A model generated the notes under the pieces. It did no database searches. It was not told where the DNA came from and was given only the letters and a program-made list of their open reading frames with translations. A DNA stretch of 64,000 bases, taken from Desulfobacula sp. (lineage in GTDB: Bacteria; Desulfobacterota; Desulfobacteria; Desulfobacterales; Desulfobacteraceae). Positions 36,513 through 46,577 of the stretch are shown one piece after another (within the stretch, counting starts at the first letter, position 1; the number at the start of each line of letters is the position of its first letter). The stretch lies in contig JAMPXP010000007.1 in assembly GCA_023701135.1 (NCBI GenBank), positions 124,001 to 188,000 on the forward strand, in the 5' to 3' direction. Made by a program: the position numbers and the translations under genes.

Positions 36513-37208
36513 ATGCCGGGCGAGTATTTCGTACATGAATCAAGCTATGTTGATGAGGGTGCTGTTGTTGGGAAGGGTTCTAAAATATGGCACTTTTCTC
36601 ATATAATGTCTGGTGCGCAAATTGGAGAACGCTGTAACTTTGGTCAGAATGTGAATGTTGATAGAGGGGTTATTATTGGAAATAATGTCAAAGTTCAAAA
36701 CAATGTTTCAATCTATACCGGGACAACAATAGAGGACGATGTGTTCCTTGGGCCGTCCTGTGTGTTGACAAATGTTTCAAATCCGCGCAGCCAGATTAAT
36801 CGTCATTCTTTGTATGAGAAAACCTTGATAAAGAAAGGCGCTTCCATTGGTGCCAATGCAACCGTTGTCTGTGGCGTGACAATAGGAAGATATGCCTTAA
36901 TAGCAGCCGGAGCAGTTGTTACATCCGATATTCCCGATTATGCCCTCGTTGTCGGAGTTCCGGGAAGACAGAGAGGCTGGGTCAGTCGTCACGGTCATGG
37001 GTTAAAGAATCCGGATCAAAATGGAGTTATGATTTGCCCTGAAACCAAGTACCGATATCAGTTAATTAGCGCGGACAAAATCACTGGGAAACCGTCTTCA
37101 TTTAGAGGTTTTGTTCTTAAGTGTATTGATTTGAATGAAGAAGAACCATTGCCTGAAAATTTGTCCATGGGGGACAAGGATTATGCTTTTTTTAAAACCA
37201 TTAGATAA
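36513..37208 (+). CDS. wbpD: WbpD-type UDP-3-amino-uronate N-acetyltransferase with C-terminal extension
   Basis: A 231-residue left-handed beta-helix acyltransferase built of hexapeptide repeats (IWHFSHIMSGAQIGERCNFG, VIIGNNVKVQNNVSI, GVTIGRYALIAAGAVVTSDI) ending with VVGVPGRQRGWVSRHG. It acetylates the 3-amino group to give UDP-GlcNAc(3NAc)A. WbpD is about 190 residues; the extra 40 C-terminal residues (ICPETKYRYQLI onward) are an unassigned extension. It lies between wbpB and wbpE. Confidence 0.88.
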   Translation: MPGEYFVHESSYVDEGAVVGKGSKIWHFSHIMSGAQIGERCNFGQNVNVDRGVIIGNNVKVQNNVSIYTGTTIEDDVFLGPSCVLTNVSNPRSQINRHSLYEKTLIKKGASIGANATVVCGVTIGRYALIAAGAVVTSDIPDYALVVGVPGRQRGWVSRHGHGLKNPDQNGVMICPETKYRYQLISADKITGKPSSFRGFVLKCIDLNEEEPLPENLSMGDKDYAFFKTIR

Positions 37209-37230
37209 ATAGTTTAAGGACTTAATCAAA

Positions 37231-38325
37231 GTGCAATTTATTGACCTTAAAGCACAGTACCGGAGGATAGAAGGAAATATAAATCAGCGGATTAAGACTG
37301 TTTTGGAACATGGTCAGTATATTATGGGACCGGAGGTACAGGAGTTGGAAGAAAAACTGGCCGCCTATGTGGGAGTCAAACATTGTATTGGTGTGGCCAG
37401 TGGATCTGATGCGCTTCAGGTTGCATTTATGGCGATGGGCATAGGTCATGGAGATGAGGTGATTACCACGCCATTCAGTTTTATTGCCACTGCTGAGATC
37501 ATAGCCATTTTAGGAGCAACTCCGGTTTTTATTGATATTGACCCCAAAACCTACAACATGAATCCGGGTTTGATCGAAGCTGCTGTTACAGAAAAAACAA
37601 AGGCAATACTTCCAGTTAGTCTTTATGGGCAATGCGCTGATTTTGATCTCATCAATAGTATAGCCCGGCAAAACAATATTTTTGTTATTGAGGATGGTGC
37701 CCAGTCCTTTGGCGCCATTTACAAAAATAGGCGTTCCTGCGGGCTTTCAACCATAGGCTGCACATCTTTTTTCCCTTCCAAACCTCTTGGGGCCTATGGT
37801 GATGCCGGAGCTTGTTTCACAGATGACGATGCCCTTGCCAAAGCCATGCGTGAAATAAGGGTTCATGGTCAAGACAGGCGGTATCATCATTCCCGTCTTG
37901 GCTTTAACGGGAGGCTGGATACCCTTCAGGCAGCTATATTATTGTCAAAATTTGATATTTTCCCTGAAGAAGTTGAAAAGAGAAGTGTCATCGGCAACCG
38001 ATATTCATCAATGATTCGGGAACAATGTCCGGAAATCATCACTCCTTTTATTGAAGAGTGGAATAGATCTGTTTTCGCCCAATACACCATCCAGGTAAAG
38101 GATAGGGCCAATGTTCAATCCAAGCTTAAGGGAAACGGCATCCCCACCGCAGTTCATTATCCGATACCGCTACATAGGCAACCTGTTTTCAAAAACCAGA
38201 GCATCAGCCTTCCTGAATCCGAGATGCTGGCCGAGAGGGTACTCAGCCTGCCTATGCATCCTCACCTGAAGGTGGAAGATCAAAAGCGGATTGTTGATAG
38301 CCTCTGTCGTTCGATATCGTCTTAG
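37231..38325 (+). CDS. wbpE: WbpE-type PLP aminotransferase for the 3-amino uronate sugar
   Basis: A 364-residue DegT/DnrJ/EryC1/StrS enzyme starting QFIDLKAQYRRIE, with GVASGSDALQVAF, FVIEDGAQSFGA and the PLP lysine in TSFFPSKPLGAYGDAGA. It adds the C3 amino group using glutamate, in a NAD/alpha-ketoglutarate cycle with WbpB. GTG start at 37231. It closes the wbpB-D-E set; a 131-base gap follows. Confidence 0.9.
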   Translation: MQFIDLKAQYRRIEGNINQRIKTVLEHGQYIMGPEVQELEEKLAAYVGVKHCIGVASGSDALQVAFMAMGIGHGDEVITTPFSFIATAEIIAILGATPVFIDIDPKTYNMNPGLIEAAVTEKTKAILPVSLYGQCADFDLINSIARQNNIFVIEDGAQSFGAIYKNRRSCGLSTIGCTSFFPSKPLGAYGDAGACFTDDDALAKAMREIRVHGQDRRYHHSRLGFNGRLDTLQAAILLSKFDIFPEEVEKRSVIGNRYSSMIREQCPEIITPFIEEWNRSVFAQYTIQVKDRANVQSKLKGNGIPTAVHYPIPLHRQPVFKNQSISLPESEMLAERVLSLPMHPHLKVEDQKRIVDSLCRSISS

Positions 38326-38456
38326 TCTATTATTATTAAAGGGTCTTGGGCGGGGATTCGTTTTTAATCATGCCCTATGAATAAAAAAAATGCTCAGTTT
38401 ATACAAAGGCGTTTTGTAATCAATAATGTCAATATATTAGGGGAGGCGGCAAGCAT

Positions 38457-39413
38457 ATGATTTCCAACAAGCATATCTTTATTACCGGTGGAGCCGGTTT
38501 TATTGCTTCAACACTGGCATCAAGGCTGTGTGGATTAAATAAAATCGTTCTTTTTGACAATCTTACCCGTAATACTGTGCAACATACCTCATTGCTGGAT
38601 GATAAAAACATCTCACTGATCTCTGGGGATGTTCTGGATTTCAATTCTATGAACCAAGCCATGGAAGGTGCTGATATTGTCGTGCACGCCGCTGCTATAG
38701 CAGGCATTGATACGGTTATAAAAAATCCGATCAAGACCATGGAGGTTAATATAATAGGCACCTCAAATGTTCTTAAGGCTGCGCACGAAAACAGAGTAAG
38801 AGATCGTGTACTGGACTTTTCAACATCTGAAGTTTTCGGTTCAATGGCCTACCGCGTCACCGAAGACATGAGTGCGGTTTCAGGTTCAGCGGGAGAAGCC
38901 AGATGGGTGTATGCCGTTAGCAAGCTGGCTGGAGAGCATTTGGCGAATGCATATTTTAAGCAGCACGGACTTCCTTGTGTGACTATCCGTCCCTTTAATA
39001 TCTATGGACCTGGTCAAACCGGGGAGGGTGCGATTCAGATTTTCATACGCAAAGCATTAAAGAATGAACCCATTACAATTTATGGTGATGGTACCCAGAT
39101 TCGTGCTTGGTGTTATGTAGATGATATGATTGAAGGGCTGATGTATGCTTTGGAAAATACAAAAGCCGTGGGCGAGTCTTTCAATATTGGAAACAGTCGT
39201 GCCGTAACCACAATCTATGGACTGGCCCAGACAGTATGCCGAGTGTTGGGCTCGGACTCGAAAATTGTTTTTAAAGATGCATTGTCGGCAGATATAGAAT
39301 TGCGCATACCAGAGACGAGAAAGTCTGAAGAATTATTAGGATTCAAAGCAAAAGTGGATCTTGAGGAAGGAATTCGTTTAACGGCCAAATGGTATCAGGA
39401 CAACGTTTTATGA
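38457..39413 (+). CDS. NAD-dependent nucleotide-sugar epimerase/dehydratase (first pair)
   Basis: A 318-residue short-chain extended reductase with [14 protein letters not shown] (Rossmann), FSTSEVFGS, the catalytic [15 protein letters not shown] and the conserved late [17 protein letters not shown]. It could be a 4-epimerase, 4,6-dehydratase or decarboxylase. The next gene, overlapping by four bases, is a sugar aminotransferase, so a keto intermediate is likely. GGGGAGGCGG precedes the ATG. Confidence 0.83.
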   Translation: MISNKHIFITGGAGFIASTLASRLCGLNKIVLFDNLTRNTVQHTSLLDDKNISLISGDVLDFNSMNQAMEGADIVVHAAAIAGIDTVIKNPIKTMEVNIIGTSNVLKAAHENRVRDRVLDFSTSEVFGSMAYRVTEDMSAVSGSAGEARWVYAVSKLAGEHLANAYFKQHGLPCVTIRPFNIYGPGQTGEGAIQIFIRKALKNEPITIYGDGTQIRAWCYVDDMIEGLMYALENTKAVGESFNIGNSRAVTTIYGLAQTVCRVLGSDSKIVFKDALSADIELRIPETRKSEELLGFKAKVDLEEGIRLTAKWYQDNVL

Positions 39414-40519
39414 TCAGGCTGGCATCACCTGATATCAGGCCTGAAGATATCGCAAGGGCGGTGGATGTCATTGAAAGCGGAAATCTGATACAGGGTTCCA
39501 ATGTTAAAGCATTTGAAGATTCATTATGTGAATTTTCAGGGTTGTCGGATTGCGCAGTTGTTTCATCGGGTACAGCAGCACTCCATCTGGCATTGATTGC
39601 ACTTGGTATTAAATCCGGAGATGTCGTCATAGTGCCGGCATTTACTTTTCCTGCAACAGCCAATGTTGTTGAAGCCATAGGAGCAGATATTCTGTTGTGT
39701 GATGTAAGTGACAAGAGCTATGTAATGGGGCCAAAGAGGCTCGAAGATTTGATAGCTGCCAACAAGGACAGGAATATCACGGCGGTCATTGCGGTCCATG
39801 AGTTCGGCTATCCTGCAGAGATCGCTGAGATTTCCCGGATATGTTGCAAATATGGGCTCAAACTTATTGAAGATGCTGCCTGCGCTCTTGGTACAACGGC
39901 TGATTCCCACCATCCTGGATATTACAGTGATGTGGCGTGCTTTTCATTCCATCCCCGTAAAGCCATAACGACCGGTGAAGGCGGCGCACTCCTGTCTCAT
40001 AATAAGAATTTGATCAGTCAAATTAAAATTTTAAGGAATCATGGCATTGATCTTTCCAATGAAATGATCGATTTTATTGCTGCCGGATTTAACTACCGCA
40101 TGTCGGATTTTCAGGCAGCTCTGGCAATCGGTCAGTTGGAGCGGTTTGGGCAGGAACTTGTCAGACGTGAATATCTTGCCGGATTCTATGCTACTTTGCT
40201 TGAGGATTGTACGCGAATTTCATTGCCCAAGAATGTGCCGGGACATTCTTGGCAAAGTTTCATGACGGTTGTTGATGAGGATGTTGACAGAAATATGCTG
40301 ATTCCTGCAATGGCAGACACAGGCATACAGGTGAATCTTGGGGCCCAGGCTCTGAATTGTCTAAAATATTACAGGACAAAATATGGTCTAAGTGATACGA
40401 GTTGTCCGGCAGCCGCCAGATTATATCACTCCGGCCTTGTATTGCCCCTTTATGGTAAAATGCAAGACACCGATGTGGAAAAAGTTTGTTCTGTGCTGCA
40501 AAAGTTGCTGTCTAAGTGA
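39410..40519 (+). CDS. DegT-family sugar aminotransferase (first pair)
   Basis: A 369-residue PLP aminotransferase with [48 protein letters not shown] and the PLP lysine in [16 protein letters not shown]. That signature is typical of perosamine/4-amino-sugar synthases. ATG 39410 gives an ATGA overlap with the epimerase gene. It resembles the later gene at 49666, with the same HPRK-ITTGEGG site. Confidence 0.87.
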   Translation: MIRLASPDIRPEDIARAVDVIESGNLIQGSNVKAFEDSLCEFSGLSDCAVVSSGTAALHLALIALGIKSGDVVIVPAFTFPATANVVEAIGADILLCDVSDKSYVMGPKRLEDLIAANKDRNITAVIAVHEFGYPAEIAEISRICCKYGLKLIEDAACALGTTADSHHPGYYSDVACFSFHPRKAITTGEGGALLSHNKNLISQIKILRNHGIDLSNEMIDFIAAGFNYRMSDFQAALAIGQLERFGQELVRREYLAGFYATLLEDCTRISLPKNVPGHSWQSFMTVVDEDVDRNMLIPAMADTGIQVNLGAQALNCLKYYRTKYGLSDTSCPAAARLYHSGLVLPLYGKMQDTDVEKVCSVLQKLLSK

Positions 40520-41520
40520 AAAAATATATACTCAGTGGGGTTGGAATTGGTGTCAGTTTCCTTCTGCTATGGATTACACTTCGAAATTATAACCTGGATG
40601 AAATTGGGCATGCACTGCTTACTGCAGATATTCGATATCTTTTAGCAGGTGCATGTCTGATATTACCCAGTTTTATAATGCGTGCAATCAGATGGAGGTT
40701 TCTTTTTTCATCGGCAATGAAACCATCGATAAAGTCATTGTTTTTATCAATGATGATAGGTTATCTGGGCAATAATCTATTGCCTGCACGCGGAGGCGAA
40801 CTGATAAGGGTCTATATCTTAGGAAAAACCAATGGAATTTCTAAAAGTCTTGTTTTTGCGACGGTACTTGTTGAAAAAGTAACTGATCTTCTTATTCTTT
40901 TGCTGTTGCTTGCGGCTGTAATATGGATATTCCCATTCCCCGCGTGGCTGGTAAGTGGTGGCGCTGTGATCGGAGTCTTTGCTATCACTGCACTATCCTT
41001 TTTGATTGCTATAGCTTTTTCCGGAACCAGACTGATAACCTTTATAAAGACCAGCATGAGCCCTGTCATGGCATCATACACTGTTGTCAAGAAGGTTGAA
41101 AATATTCTAATCGGGCTTATTGATGGTATAAAAATACTTCGCAGACAGAAAAATATGCTTGCCTATTTTTTATTCTCAGGAATTGTCTGGATTATAGAAA
41201 TATCCATAGTCTGGCTCATTGCTAAAAGTTTCAATCTGCCGCTTTCCTTTCACGAAGCACTATTTGTTATGCTTGTTATCGGCATAGGAAGTCTTGTCCC
41301 TTCGGCACCAGGAAATGTTGGAACATTCGAGTTTTTTACGACCAATGCAATGGGGCTGCTTAATATATTAGGTGGGTCTGTTTTGGCTTTTTCCCTTGTG
41401 CTGCATGCTTTAACCTTTATTGGAGCTTTATTGATTGGTGGAATATGCGCTTATGTATCAGGTCTGAAATTGTTTAGTGAGGTTAATAGCCTTGCAGATA
41501 ATATAGAATCTACTTCATAG
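40516..41520 (+). CDS. Flippase-like integral membrane protein (LPG synthase TM / UPF0104 family)
   Basis: A 334-residue protein with about eight membrane helices. The motifs YLGNNLLPARGGELIRVYILG, given here as YLGNNLLPARGGE and RVYILG, and GSLVPSAPGNVGTFEFF are those of the lysylphosphatidylglycerol-synthase membrane domain family. Members in polysaccharide loci are proposed lipid or glycolipid flippases. GTGA overlap with the aminotransferase gene shows coupling. Confidence 0.85.
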   Translation: MKKYILSGVGIGVSFLLLWITLRNYNLDEIGHALLTADIRYLLAGACLILPSFIMRAIRWRFLFSSAMKPSIKSLFLSMMIGYLGNNLLPARGGELIRVYILGKTNGISKSLVFATVLVEKVTDLLILLLLLAAVIWIFPFPAWLVSGGAVIGVFAITALSFLIAIAFSGTRLITFIKTSMSPVMASYTVVKKVENILIGLIDGIKILRRQKNMLAYFLFSGIVWIIEISIVWLIAKSFNLPLSFHEALFVMLVIGIGSLVPSAPGNVGTFEFFTTNAMGLLNILGGSVLAFSLVLHALTFIGALLIGGICAYVSGLKLFSEVNSLADNIESTS

Positions 41521-41530
41521 GGGTATAACA

Positions 41531-42589
41531 ATGTATGGCATAAAAGATATTGAGATTTTACATAAAGCCGGAATCGCAAATCCTCTTAGATTGAGAAGGG
41601 TTATATATAAGACTATTGATTCTCTCAATCTTGACCTGAAGAATCTTACAGTACTTACTGAAGCCGCCAGTGGTCCATACGCCGTAACCCCTATTATTGC
41701 TGCCGTTGCTGGTGCGGATAGGGTTTTAGCCCTGACGCGTGATTCTTCATATGCGACAGTTGACGAAGTTAAAGAGCAGACCAGGGCATTGGAAAAAATT
41801 TGTGATGTATCTGACCGTATCGATATTTTTACGGAACGGACACCGCAGATTTTTAGCCAGGCGGATATAATAACCAATCTTGGTTTTGTCAGACCACTGG
41901 ACAGCGTTGTCATCGCTCATATGAAATCAACCGCAGTGATTCCTTTGATGTGCGAAACATGGGAGTTCAGGGAAGGTGATGTTGACATTGCGACATGTAA
42001 CGCCAGAGGGATAAAAGTTTATGGTACAAATGAAGACTATCCCGGGCTTGAGGTATTTTCTTACAGTGCCTGGCTTTGTATGAAACTACTTCATGACGCA
42101 CATATCGAAATTCACAAAAGTAAAATTACTATTGTAAGCACAGACAAATTCGGTGTGGTTATTGAAAAGTTTTTGGCTTGTAACGGAATCAATGTTTTTC
42201 TGGTGCCCAAGGTAGATGTCAACTGTATTGAAGATGCAGACGCTTTAGTTATTGCTGATTACACGCGTGATGACCAAATTATCGGAGACAGGGGTGATGT
42301 GACTGCGGAAGAGATTTTTGGTATTGCTCCGCACTTAACCATAGTGCAATTCGCTGGAATAATTGATATTGAGGCCGTAAAGAAGTTCGGCTTGAATATT
42401 TATCCAGGTATAGAATTGCCTTCCCGTCGGATGGTCAGAACCCTTGGTGAATTGGGGCCAAGTCCTGTTGTTGAATTACATGCTGCTGGGTTAAAAGTCG
42501 GAGAATATATCATTAAAACAAAAAGCAATAAATTAGATACGCCTTATAAAGGATTATGTCAGAATTTAAATGACTTTTTAAAAGGATGA
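41531..42589 (+). CDS. Rossmann-type protein of unknown function
   Basis: A 352-residue soluble protein that I do not recognise by name. The N-terminal half contains VLTEAASGPYAVTPIIAAVA and VLALTRDSSYATVDEV. The middle resembles 2-hydroxyacid dehydrogenases (NARGIKVYGTNEDYPGLE), followed by KITIVSTDKFGVVIEKFL, a possible degenerate nucleotide-binding turn without a GxGxxG. Conserved-looking Cys and Asp/His residues are dispersed. Ten bases after the flippase gene and three before a methyltransferase frame, it is inside the operon and presumably acts on a sugar or lipid precursor. Confidence 0.7.
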   Translation: MYGIKDIEILHKAGIANPLRLRRVIYKTIDSLNLDLKNLTVLTEAASGPYAVTPIIAAVAGADRVLALTRDSSYATVDEVKEQTRALEKICDVSDRIDIFTERTPQIFSQADIITNLGFVRPLDSVVIAHMKSTAVIPLMCETWEFREGDVDIATCNARGIKVYGTNEDYPGLEVFSYSAWLCMKLLHDAHIEIHKSKITIVSTDKFGVVIEKFLACNGINVFLVPKVDVNCIEDADALVIADYTRDDQIIGDRGDVTAEEIFGIAPHLTIVQFAGIIDIEAVKKFGLNIYPGIELPSRRMVRTLGELGPSPVVELHAAGLKVGEYIIKTKSNKLDTPYKGLCQNLNDFLKG

Positions 42590-42610
42590 GAGATGGGGGA
42601 GGTCGACTAT

Positions 42611-43408
42611 ATGGATGACGAAATCAGAAAAACAATAAGTGAAATTCAAGAGTATTATAAAAAAAGAGCTAATGATGGTAAATATGCCACTTCACCTGAT
42701 TTTAATTTGCGTGAGGTTGAAATCCACTATTTATCTCAATGGCTTAATGACGGAAAAAAAATTCTAGATGTTGGCTGTGGCAATGGTTATTCCACGTTGT
42801 CTCATGCAGCTAGATTTAATTCATGTTTTGTTGGAATAGATTTTGTTCCGGAAATCATTCAGTCTGCCAATGAACTTAAAAACCAGTTTAAATTGTTGGG
42901 AAGTGTAGATTTTAAAAATGGAGATGTCACAGATCTTAGATTTGAAAATGAATCCTTTGATATTGTAATTAGTGAAAGGTGCCTTTTGAATTTACCCGCA
43001 AAAGATCTACAGTGGACTGCAATTAAAGAAATATCACGCGTTTTAAAAAAAGGAGGCCATTACTTAATGTTAGAAGGTTCCCTCCAAGGTCTTCATAAAA
43101 TGAATGATATTAGAGAGAAATTCGACCTCGAACCTATTCCGGAGGCTGAAAAATCCTATAATTGGTTTAGTAATAAATTTGATGAAGATGAAATGCTGTC
43201 TTATTCAAAACAGCACTTTTCTTCATTGGAAACTATTCAGAGATTTGGAATGTATTTTTTCATATCCCGTGTAATTCATCCTCTTCTTGTGAGCCCGGAT
43301 CAACCTAAATATGATGCAAGAATTAATGAAATTGCCAAAAATATCTGTCTGCAGATTCCGGATTTTGAAAACATAGGACATGAGGCGCTTTATGTGCATA
43401 AAAAATAA
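42611..43408 (+). CDS. SAM-dependent methyltransferase (AT-rich)
   Basis: A 265-residue class I methyltransferase with ILDVGCGNGYSTLSHA (SAM site), FVGIDFVPEIIQSA, and FDIVISERCLLNLP. Probably sugar O- or N-methylation. I chose ATG 42611, eight bases after GGGGGAGG; an in-frame ATG at 42593 is possible. The base composition is visibly more AT-rich than the genes before and after, suggesting an inserted cassette. Confidence 0.82.
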   Translation: MDDEIRKTISEIQEYYKKRANDGKYATSPDFNLREVEIHYLSQWLNDGKKILDVGCGNGYSTLSHAARFNSCFVGIDFVPEIIQSANELKNQFKLLGSVDFKNGDVTDLRFENESFDIVISERCLLNLPAKDLQWTAIKEISRVLKKGGHYLMLEGSLQGLHKMNDIREKFDLEPIPEAEKSYNWFSNKFDEDEMLSYSKQHFSSLETIQRFGMYFFISRVIHPLLVSPDQPKYDARINEIAKNICLQIPDFENIGHEALYVHKK

Positions 43409-43426
43409 TAGCAATTTAGTTTTCGC

Positions 43427-44626
43427 GTGGTAGCTGCTTTGAATATTGTTATTATAACATCAATGTTTCCGCCTGCCAGAACAGGGACCTCTTTTTATAC
43501 TGCAAACCTTTCAAGAGAGCTGTCAGGCAATGGGAATGCGGTGTCCGTAATTACTTTAGATTATGCGGGATCTGGGTTGGATGACTCGGCGGAAATAAAA
43601 AAGTATAATACATATACCATACCTACTTTGAGTTTTTCAGTAAAGGGATGGTTTAAGCATTTTAGAATATGTTCAATCTTGCCGTCAAACTATTACAAGG
43701 TTCACAAAATAGTTAAAGCAGCTAATCCTGATGTCATTTTACTGGTGAATCATTACCTTGATATTGCATTCCCGGCAATTTTTGCATCGATCGTCAATAC
43801 AGTTCCCTTGATCTGCTCCGTGGGAACTCAATTGCAATCCTGTAATCCTTTTAGGAATAAAGTCCTTAATTTTTTTGACCGGTTGATTTGTGGTCATTTT
43901 ATCTTCCCTTTTTGCTATAAAATAATAGCATGGGATAAGGAGATTTTGCGTTATCTTAACGATTTGCATGGAAGCAAGGTGACGGATAAGTGCGAGGTTG
44001 TCAATTGGGGAGTCAACGGCGCTCCTGAAGAATTTATCTCGCATGAGCATGATTATTCGCTCCATAATCAGATTCTTGGTGTGGGTGCAGTAAGCGAACA
44101 GCGGAATTTTTTGTCACTTGTGGAGGCATTCGGTATTGTTGCATCGAAGTATCCGGATCTTAAGCTTAAGGTAATCGGCCATATTTATTATGATGCAGCG
44201 GTTCGTCTTGCACAACGGCTTGGTCTGTCAAATAGGGTTATCTTCACCGGTGAATTGCCCCATAGTGAGGTGCTGTATGAAATCAAGCGAAGTGATGCCT
44301 ATTTTGTTTCACTGACTGCAAAATATGTTGGACTTGGTACCGCATCCATTGAGACTATGATGATGGGCGTGCCGGTTATCGCCAATATCCCTGGAGATCT
44401 ACTGGGCAGTCATATTCTGAAGGATATGGAGGATGTCATTCTTTGCCACGGTTTGTCATCCTCCCAGGTAGCCGATAAATTGTGCATGCTGTTTGATTCA
44501 GCATCATTGCGAACTTCAATAGGTCAAAACGGCCGCAGGTTTGTTAAAAAATTCATGTCATGGGACAAAGTATCGGCAGATATGTGCTCCGTTTTCAATA
44601 GCTGTATCGGAGTTAGCAATGATTGA
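43427..44626 (+). CDS. Family-4 glycosyltransferase
   Basis: A 399-residue GT-B enzyme with an N-terminal acceptor domain (FPPARTGTSFYTANLSRELS) and a C-terminal donor domain including GVGAVSEQRNFLSLVEAF, VIFTGELPHSEVLYEIKRSD and the EX7E-like GLGTASIETMMMGVPVIAN. It probably adds one sugar of the repeat unit at the cytoplasmic face. GTG start at 43427. It overlaps the following membrane protein gene by eight bases. Confidence 0.85.
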   Translation: MVAALNIVIITSMFPPARTGTSFYTANLSRELSGNGNAVSVITLDYAGSGLDDSAEIKKYNTYTIPTLSFSVKGWFKHFRICSILPSNYYKVHKIVKAANPDVILLVNHYLDIAFPAIFASIVNTVPLICSVGTQLQSCNPFRNKVLNFFDRLICGHFIFPFCYKIIAWDKEILRYLNDLHGSKVTDKCEVVNWGVNGAPEEFISHEHDYSLHNQILGVGAVSEQRNFLSLVEAFGIVASKYPDLKLKVIGHIYYDAAVRLAQRLGLSNRVIFTGELPHSEVLYEIKRSDAYFVSLTAKYVGLGTASIETMMMGVPVIANIPGDLLGSHILKDMEDVILCHGLSSSQVADKLCMLFDSASLRTSIGQNGRRFVKKFMSWDKVSADMCSVFNSCIGVSND

Positions 44627-46577
44627 TTTTTTGACCATAACCTTGTCCGCCACAATGATGGCCCTCCTATACAACTTGATTCTAAGTGCGGCAGGTTATT
44701 TGTTTTGTCGTATCATACTTGGCCCGGGTTGGACGAATCGGTTTGTAGGTGGCCTTTCTCCATTGGTAATCGGTCTGGCATTGGGCCAGGCAGTAATGGG
44801 CTCCGTCTGGCAAGTGATGGCTGTTTTTGGACTGTTTCAGATTGGAATAGTTACGTTTGTTTTAGGGGGCATCCTTCTTTGTTTTGGTATTGTATTTAGA
44901 ACTGGTATTAAGTGGCGTGCAAATAGCGGATGGTTGAAAAGAGGGTTTGTTCGGGTTCCTGTTTATGGCTGGATTTTGCTGACAGGCCTGGTTGTTGTAA
45001 TCACAGCAACATGGATCCGCAGTTTCGGCTGGCCCGATGGAGATGCAATGGCGTTCTATCTGGCACAGCCAAAGCTAATTGCCTTTACCGGAGCCCTTAC
45101 CCCGGTAGCCGACTATGAAAGTTTCGCTGAAATAGGTTTGTTTGCAGAAATGCATTCTGCCGTCATGTATCTTTTTAGTGGAGAGATGGCAGCACGGGCA
45201 TGGTTGTGGCAGTCAGGGATGTTATTGGTTTTGAGTATGGTGGCCTTGAGTGTTGAGACCATGTTGCCTATAGGTGCAAGTATTCTCGTTTCCGCCACAG
45301 TACTTACCTCCACAGCCATCCTTTTTGTGATGACCGATGGAAAGACGGATCACGTTGGAACTGCCTGGGCCATTGCTTCATTGTTGACGGCTTTGAAAAT
45401 TGAATGGCAGTCCCCCTGGCGTCCCGTATTTCTTGCCGCACTTCTTGCAGGTTTGGCAGGTTTGGCAAAGCTCTCGTTTCTGGTTGGCCTGCCCATAATT
45501 TTAGCGATTCTAACAATTGACCGCCTCTTTTCAACACGAAGGACTCATCATATTAACCCTTTAGTGGTAAGGGTGATTGCAATTGCCTGTGTGGCTGTTG
45601 CCGGTGTTGTTGTAGCATGGTCATCTTTGATGATTAAAAATTATATTGTCTATGGTGAACTCTTTGCACCCTTCTATTATTTAGGAGGTGGTTCCGGACA
45701 TATGTTAAACCAGGTTTGGTTCTCTCCGGAAAACACGCGATGGATATTGCTGACTTACCCATTTGCGCTGATCTATGGCAAATACCCCATGCAGGCCGGG
45801 AATTTGTCACCTCTGCTGCTGGCCTTTGTGCCTATGCTGATTCTGGCATGGCGACAAGGATTTAAGCCCGGCCGTTCTTCTGTCACACTTGCCATTGCCG
45901 GTTTGGTATCTGTGTGTATGTGGATGCTCTTGCGTCCTTCTGTGCTGGCACCCCGTTATATATTCCCAATGACGCTTTGTGTGGTTCCTCTTTTGGCGGG
46001 TGGTGCTGATTTCTGGCTCAGTAAAAGTGTCAGTCGTTTTGCTGTACTCCTGATTGTTTCAGCAATACTTGTCCATACCGCGTTAATTGGTTTGCGGTTT
46101 CACCAGGGTTGGCCGCTTACACAGCTTTATGCCACGAATCAGAAACCAGACGGACTGCTTGTAGCTGGCGATCACTTAGGCATTGATGCCTACCCGGGGG
46201 CTCGATTTTTGGTAGCATCCTATTATAAATCATTCTTAGAATCTAAAGTATTGGCCTGCACAATCAGCTCAAAGGAAAAGGCGAGACTGCAGCAGTTGAA
46301 TCCTGCGTCACCGGCCGAAATGTGGGCGTGTCTTTATCAAAACGGAGTGACCGATATCATGATGTATCGACCCACTCACCCAAGGCTGCTGGGGCAGTTG
46401 CCGGAAGTGGATGAAACACCCGATTGGCTTGATGTGACTGAAGAAATATATAGTCCGATTGTGTCAGTTTTCAGGATACGCTCACATGATGGCACAGCTC
46501 CGCTAATTGACGGCTGTGATGCTGATTGCCTTAAGTCGATTCGTTTTTCCAATAGAGTAGAATGCGTTAAACAATGA
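44619..46577 (+). CDS. Large polytopic membrane protein, GT-C/ArnT-like glycosyltransferase candidate
   Basis: A 652-residue protein with about 12 membrane helices and a soluble C-terminal region (about 510-652). After the third or fourth helix is a periplasmic loop SFGWPDGDAMAFYLAQPKL with acidic residues, resembling the DD/DE loop of GT39/GT83 lipid-linked sugar transferases. ATG 44619 lies eight bases inside the preceding gene; a longer reading frame start at 44541 is wholly inside it. The GT-C role is inferred from topology and loop. Confidence 0.72.
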   Translation: MIDFLTITLSATMMALLYNLILSAAGYLFCRIILGPGWTNRFVGGLSPLVIGLALGQAVMGSVWQVMAVFGLFQIGIVTFVLGGILLCFGIVFRTGIKWRANSGWLKRGFVRVPVYGWILLTGLVVVITATWIRSFGWPDGDAMAFYLAQPKLIAFTGALTPVADYESFAEIGLFAEMHSAVMYLFSGEMAARAWLWQSGMLLVLSMVALSVETMLPIGASILVSATVLTSTAILFVMTDGKTDHVGTAWAIASLLTALKIEWQSPWRPVFLAALLAGLAGLAKLSFLVGLPIILAILTIDRLFSTRRTHHINPLVVRVIAIACVAVAGVVVAWSSLMIKNYIVYGELFAPFYYLGGGSGHMLNQVWFSPENTRWILLTYPFALIYGKYPMQAGNLSPLLLAFVPMLILAWRQGFKPGRSSVTLAIAGLVSVCMWMLLRPSVLAPRYIFPMTLCVVPLLAGGADFWLSKSVSRFAVLLIVSAILVHTALIGLRFHQGWPLTQLYATNQKPDGLLVAGDHLGIDAYPGARFLVASYYKSFLESKVLACTISSKEKARLQQLNPASPAEMWACLYQNGVTDIMMYRPTHPRLLGQLPEVDETPDWLDVTEEIYSPIVSVFRIRSHDGTAPLIDGCDADCLKSIRFSNRVECVKQ

